Source of the DNA: Candidatus Eiseniibacteriota bacterium
GTDB lineage: Bacteria > Eisenbacteria > RBG-16-71-46
Assembly (NCBI GenBank): GCA_016223045.1
Contig: JACRPT010000033.1
Span: forward strand, 1 to 36,270
Direction: 5' to 3'
Length of the DNA stretch: 36,270 nucleotides
Part shown: one piece after another, positions 33,223 through 36,270 of the stretch
Layout of the letters: the number at the start of each line of letters is the position of its first letter
Position numbering within the stretch: position 1 is the stretch's first letter
Notes under the pieces: model-generated
Database searches by the model: none
Told to the model about the DNA's origin: nothing
What the model saw: the letters and a program-made list of their open reading frames with translations, nothing else
Program-made: the position numbers and the translations under genes

Positions 33223-33891
33223 TTGTCATTGGAGACCCGCAAGACGGGGAAGCTCGAGGATCCCGGGGCCCGGCTCCTCGACGCCATCGCAGGATACGGG
33301 CAGCGCTACGGCCGCATCGCCGGCATCGTCGCCGCGGTGATCGCGGTGGTGGGGGCCGGGGCCTTCTTCACGCTGCGGGCGCGCGCCGCCTCCGAGGAGC
33401 AGGCCGCCGGGCGGCTGGCCGAGGCCAACATCCTGTTCTGGCAGGGCGACTACCCGCGCTCGCTGCAGCTCGCGAAGCAGGTGGCGGAGCAGTGGCCCCG
33501 GACACCGAGCGGCACCGACGCGCACCGGCTGGCCGGCGACGATGAGTTCTGGAACGGCCAGTTCAAGAACGCGGTCAAGGAGTACCGGACCTACCTCGAG
33601 CAGCAGAAGCAGGGCCTGGTCGCCGACGCGGTGCGGCGCAGCCTGGCCTACGCGCTCGAGAGCGACCGCCAGCTCCAGGAGGCCGCGACGCTCGACGAGA
33701 GCCTGGTCGGCAGGTTCGATCGCGAGTCCTCTGCCGAGCTCCTCTATGCCGCGGCGCGCTGCTACCGCCTCATGAACCAGGTCCCGGCGGCAAGCCAGCG
33801 GCTCCAGCGCCTCCTCGACGAGTTCGGAGAGACCTCGTACGCCAACCGGGCGCGCATGGAGCTGGCCGAACTCTCCAGCTCGGCGCGCTGA
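33223..33891 (+). CDS. Membrane-anchored TPR protein (YfgM/TPR_21-like)
   Basis: A 222-residue protein starting at TTG. A short cytoplasmic N-terminus is followed by one transmembrane helix at about 32-50 (IAGIVAAVIAVVGAGAFFT) and then by helical TPR-like repeats to the end: LAEANILFWQGDYPRSLQLA, EFWNGQFKNAVKEYRTYLEQ, LLYAAARCYRLMNQVPAASQ and RLLDEFGETSYANRARMELA. The layout is that of YfgM-type proteins, single-pass inner-membrane proteins with a periplasmic TPR domain that work near the Sec translocon or BAM assembly. The match is structural rather than by clear sequence signature. It has its own promoter and is 27 bases upstream of the GH57 gene. Confidence 0.7.
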   Translation: MSLETRKTGKLEDPGARLLDAIAGYGQRYGRIAGIVAAVIAVVGAGAFFTLRARAASEEQAAGRLAEANILFWQGDYPRSLQLAKQVAEQWPRTPSGTDAHRLAGDDEFWNGQFKNAVKEYRTYLEQQKQGLVADAVRRSLAYALESDRQLQEAATLDESLVGRFDRESSAELLYAAARCYRLMNQVPAASQRLQRLLDEFGETSYANRARMELAELSSSAR

Positions 33892-33918
33892 CGCGCACGC
33901 CCGCCGCAGGGCCTCGCC

Positions 33919-36054
33919 TTGAGCGACCAACGGCCGGTCGAGCTCCTGTTCCTCTGGCACCACCACCAGCCCGACTACCGCAGCCCGCGTGAGGGCCGGG
34001 CGCTGCTGCCGTGGGTGCGGCTGCACGCCACCAAGGACTACCTCGACATGGCGCTCCACCTCGAGCGTCATCCGGGCGTGCACGCCACCTTCAACTTCGT
34101 GCCGTCGCTGCTCGACCAGCTCGACGCCGCGGCCGCGGGAGCGCCCGACGCGCTGTTCGACCTGCTCGCGCGCCCGGTGGATTCGCTCACGGCGGAGGAG
34201 CGCGAACAGGTGACCGCACGCTGCGCCGTCGCCCCGCGCCATGCGTTCGACCGCTGGCCACGCTACCGGGCGCTCACCCTGCGCATCGCGCGCTCACGCG
34301 GCGCGGGCATCAACGGGCCCACCAGCGACGAGGTGCTGGCGGTCGAGTGCTGGTTCCTGCTGGCCTGGCTCGATCCCATGCTGTTCGGCGAGCCCGAGGC
34401 CGAGCGCGCGCTCGCCACCGGCGGTGACTTCCTCGAGGAGCATCGCGACGGGCTGCTGGCGCTCTGCCGCCGGCTGGTCGCGCGGGTGGTCCCGGCCTAC
34501 CGGGCGCTGTCCGAGCGCGGGCAGGTCGAGCTTTCGGAGTCGGCCTACTACCACCCGATCCTGCCGCTGCTGGTGGACCTGCGCGCGGCCCGGCGCGCGC
34601 GGCCCGAGCTGGCGCTCCCCACCGAGCCGTTCGCCGCGCCCGAGGACGCCGCGCGCCAGGTGGAGCGCGCGTTCCGCCGCCACGCGCAGGCCTTCGGCCG
34701 GCCGCCGGCCGGGATGTGGCCCGCCGAGGGAAGCGTGAGCCCCGAGGTCGCCGAGATCGCGGCGCGCGCCGGCGCGCGCTGGCTCGCCACCGACGAGGGG
34801 GTGCTGTGGAATTCGCTGCCACCCGGCGCGCGGCGGCGCGAGGCGGTGTACCGCCCGTGGCGGTACGCGACGCCGGCGGGCGACGTGACGCTCTTCTTCC
34901 GCGATCGCGAGCTCTCCGACCGCATCGGCTTCGTCTATCACCACTGGGACACCGGCGAGGCGGTGGCGGACTTCCTCGGCCGCGTGCGCCGGATCGGGCG
35001 CGAGTGGACCGGCGGCGGCGTGCCGCTGGTCTCGGTCATCCTCGACGGCGAGAACTGCTGGGAGAACTACCCGGGCGACGGCAGCTCGTTCCTCGAGGAG
35101 CTGTACGCCGCGCTGGAGGCCGCGCCCGACATCCGCACCCGCACGCCCGCCGAGGTGCTGGCCGCGGGTGCGCCGGCGGAGACGCTCCCGGAACTCCACT
35201 CGGGCTCGTGGATCGATGCCGACTTCCACATCTGGATCGGGCATCCCGAGAAGAACCGCGCCTGGGACCTGCTGGCGCGCGCGCGCCGCGCCCTGGTCGA
35301 GGCGGGCCGGGGCCCCGAGGGATCGCCCGCCGCCTGGGAGGCGCTGTTCGCCGCCGAGGGCTCGGACTGGTTCTGGTGGTTCGGCGACGACCACTACACC
35401 GCCGACAAGGCGGTGTTCGACCGCATCTTCCGCGAGCACCTGCAGGGCGTCTACGAGCACGCCGGGCTCCCGGTGCCGCCGTGGCTCCAGGTCGCGGTGG
35501 CGCGCTTCGCCGGCCGCCCCGACGTGGTCACGCAGCCGCTCGGCCTGGTGCGGGCGACGCTCGACGGCCGGCCCACGCACTTCTACGAATGGTATGCGGC
35601 GGGCCGCCACCAGCTCGGCGCAGGCGGCGGCTCGATGCACCGCGGCGCGGGCCTGGGCCGCGACCTCTACTTCGGCTTCGATCTCGAGCGCTTCTGCCTG
35701 CGGCTCGACTTCGCCGCGAACGCGCCGCCCGGCGGGACGTACGACCTGCTGCTCGAGTTCCTCGCGCCGCGCGCCGCCCGGGTCACGGTGCGCGGGCTGG
35801 AGCCCGGCGAGCGTCCGGTGTTGCGGCCCGCGGCCGCGGGGGAGGAGCCGGTGCCGGGCGCGCGCTGCGTCATCGGCACGGTGCTCGAGCTCGGCATCCC
35901 GTTCGCGAGCCTCGGACTCACGGCCGGCGACAGCGTGGACCTGCTGGTGCAGCTCATGCAGGATGGCGCCCCGGTCGAGAGCCTGCCGGCCGCCGACCTG
36001 GTCCGCTTCGTGGTGCCCGACGAGCGCTACGAGACGGCGATGTGGAGCGCGTGA
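33919..36054 (+). CDS. GH57 family glycoside hydrolase
   Basis: A 711-residue member of glycoside hydrolase family 57 (alpha-amylase, amylopullulanase, 4-alpha-glucanotransferase or branching enzyme group). The conserved regions appear in order: FLWHHHQPDY (11-20), GMWPAEGS with the likely nucleophile Glu270, ARWLATDEG (286-293), and VSVILDGENCWENY with the likely acid/base Asp376. SWIDADFHIWIGHPEKNRAW marks the typical end of the catalytic core. The last 200 or so residues (LYFGFDLERFCLRLDF onward) form a beta-rich accessory domain. There is no signal peptide, so the enzyme should be cytoplasmic and act on glycogen or maltodextrin; exact specificity cannot be read. The start is TTG at 33919 with only a weak AGG upstream; an internal start would remove the first catalytic motif. 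Confidence 0.92.
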   Translation: MSDQRPVELLFLWHHHQPDYRSPREGRALLPWVRLHATKDYLDMALHLERHPGVHATFNFVPSLLDQLDAAAAGAPDALFDLLARPVDSLTAEEREQVTARCAVAPRHAFDRWPRYRALTLRIARSRGAGINGPTSDEVLAVECWFLLAWLDPMLFGEPEAERALATGGDFLEEHRDGLLALCRRLVARVVPAYRALSERGQVELSESAYYHPILPLLVDLRAARRARPELALPTEPFAAPEDAARQVERAFRRHAQAFGRPPAGMWPAEGSVSPEVAEIAARAGARWLATDEGVLWNSLPPGARRREAVYRPWRYATPAGDVTLFFRDRELSDRIGFVYHHWDTGEAVADFLGRVRRIGREWTGGGVPLVSVILDGENCWENYPGDGSSFLEELYAALEAAPDIRTRTPAEVLAAGAPAETLPELHSGSWIDADFHIWIGHPEKNRAWDLLARARRALVEAGRGPEGSPAAWEALFAAEGSDWFWWFGDDHYTADKAVFDRIFREHLQGVYEHAGLPVPPWLQVAVARFAGRPDVVTQPLGLVRATLDGRPTHFYEWYAAGRHQLGAGGGSMHRGAGLGRDLYFGFDLERFCLRLDFAANAPPGGTYDLLLEFLAPRAARVTVRGLEPGERPVLRPAAAGEEPVPGARCVIGTVLELGIPFASLGLTAGDSVDLLVQLMQDGAPVESLPAADLVRFVVPDERYETAMWSA

Positions 36055-36075
36055 GGGCGGCTGTGCCCTGCGGGC

Positions 36076-36157
36076 CCGGCGTTCGCCGTGGCCGGGAGCC
36101 GGTGGAGCGGTGCGGGGCGCGGATGTAGTCCCGGGTCCGGCGCTCGCCGGCGCCGGA
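36076..36157. other. Two GC-rich hairpins downstream of the GH57 gene
   Basis: CCGGCGTTCGCCG (36076-36088) and CCGGCGCTCGCCGG (36137-36150) are near copies, each able to fold into a tight hairpin. The second extends to an 8-bp stem TCCGGCGC/GCGCCGGA (36136-36157). They could slow or end transcription from GH57 or be a REP-like element. No T-run follows either one. The surrounding 36055-36180 holds no gene that I can support. Confidence 0.35.
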
Positions 36158-36221
36158 TCGCCGGCGGGGCGGGCGCCGCTAAATCATTTCGCATGAATCG
36201 GAGAAGTCCGACCAGGCTGAC

Positions 36222-36251
36222 TTGAAAGTCGTGAGACCTGCCCTGTATCTC
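36222..36251 (+). promoter_or_regulatory. Promoter-like sequence reading out of the window
   Basis: TTGAAA (36222-36227), an 18-base spacer, then TATCTC (36246-36251), within a stretch of clearly lower GC. It probably serves a gene that begins beyond base 36270. A small inverted repeat GACTT-GA-AAGTC (36219-36230) overlaps the -35 and could be an operator. Confidence 0.4.
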
Positions 36252-36270
36252 TTGGTTTGGGTCGCATCAA

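Overview
The window is very GC-rich (clearly above 70% by eye) bacterial chromosome. It is densely packed with 27 protein genes, most of them on the + strand and many joined by ATGA, GTGA or TGATG stop/start overlaps. Several traits point to a Gram-negative member of the FCB superphylum with unusually high GC: a long SecA with the PPXD-region insertion typical of Bacteroidota-like lineages, a lipoprotein of the 'PSGGPPD..PP' Ig-like type, a secreted protein ending in a type IX-like sorting domain, an Omp85-type barrel and a small outer-membrane barrel. A lineage such as Candidatus Eisenbacteria or a relative fits best. This is inference; no rRNA gene is present to confirm it. I see no rRNA, tRNA, CRISPR array, prophage or insertion sequence.

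Layout. 1-2736: purine synthesis (3' part of purH, then guaA). 2736-6502: cell-envelope genes (Slt-type lytic transglycosylase, SEC59/DGK1-like lipid kinase, TPR protein). 6582-6785: a stand-alone cold-shock protein gene followed by a hairpin terminator. 6927-17488: a long overlapping gene train secA - smg - topA - xerC - Ig-like lipoprotein - dapF - dapA - dapB, linking secretion, DNA topology, chromosome dimer resolution and the diaminopimelate branch of lysine/peptidoglycan synthesis. 17515-22913: two large secreted or surface proteins, one a protease/TolB-propeller/Omp85-barrel fusion and the other an Asp-box protein with a C-terminal sorting domain. 24867-22864 (minus strand): rpsT, a small secreted unknown and an NHL-propeller lipoprotein behind a good sigma70-like promoter. 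25083-27886: uvrC and xerD. 27911-33088: a small outer-membrane barrel, then a tight three-gene set of a beta-CASP RNase, a Tudor-SNF2 helicase resembling RapA, and a coiled-coil zinc-ribbon protein. 33223-36054: a membrane-anchored TPR protein and a GH57 glycoside hydrolase.

Most of the window is conserved housekeeping. The less ordinary parts are (i) the protease-propeller-Omp85 fusion, (ii) the beta-CASP/SNF2/zinc-ribbon operon, which could act on stalled transcription complexes or aberrant RNA, (iii) a topoisomerase I with an N-terminal histone H1-like tail encoded by five 48-bp repeats, and (iv) a sharp fall in GC in the last 90 bases, with a promoter-like sequence pointing out of the window. 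No gap between genes exceeds 300 bases. The longest are about 215 bases: between rpsT and uvrC, holding two divergent promoters, and at the right end.
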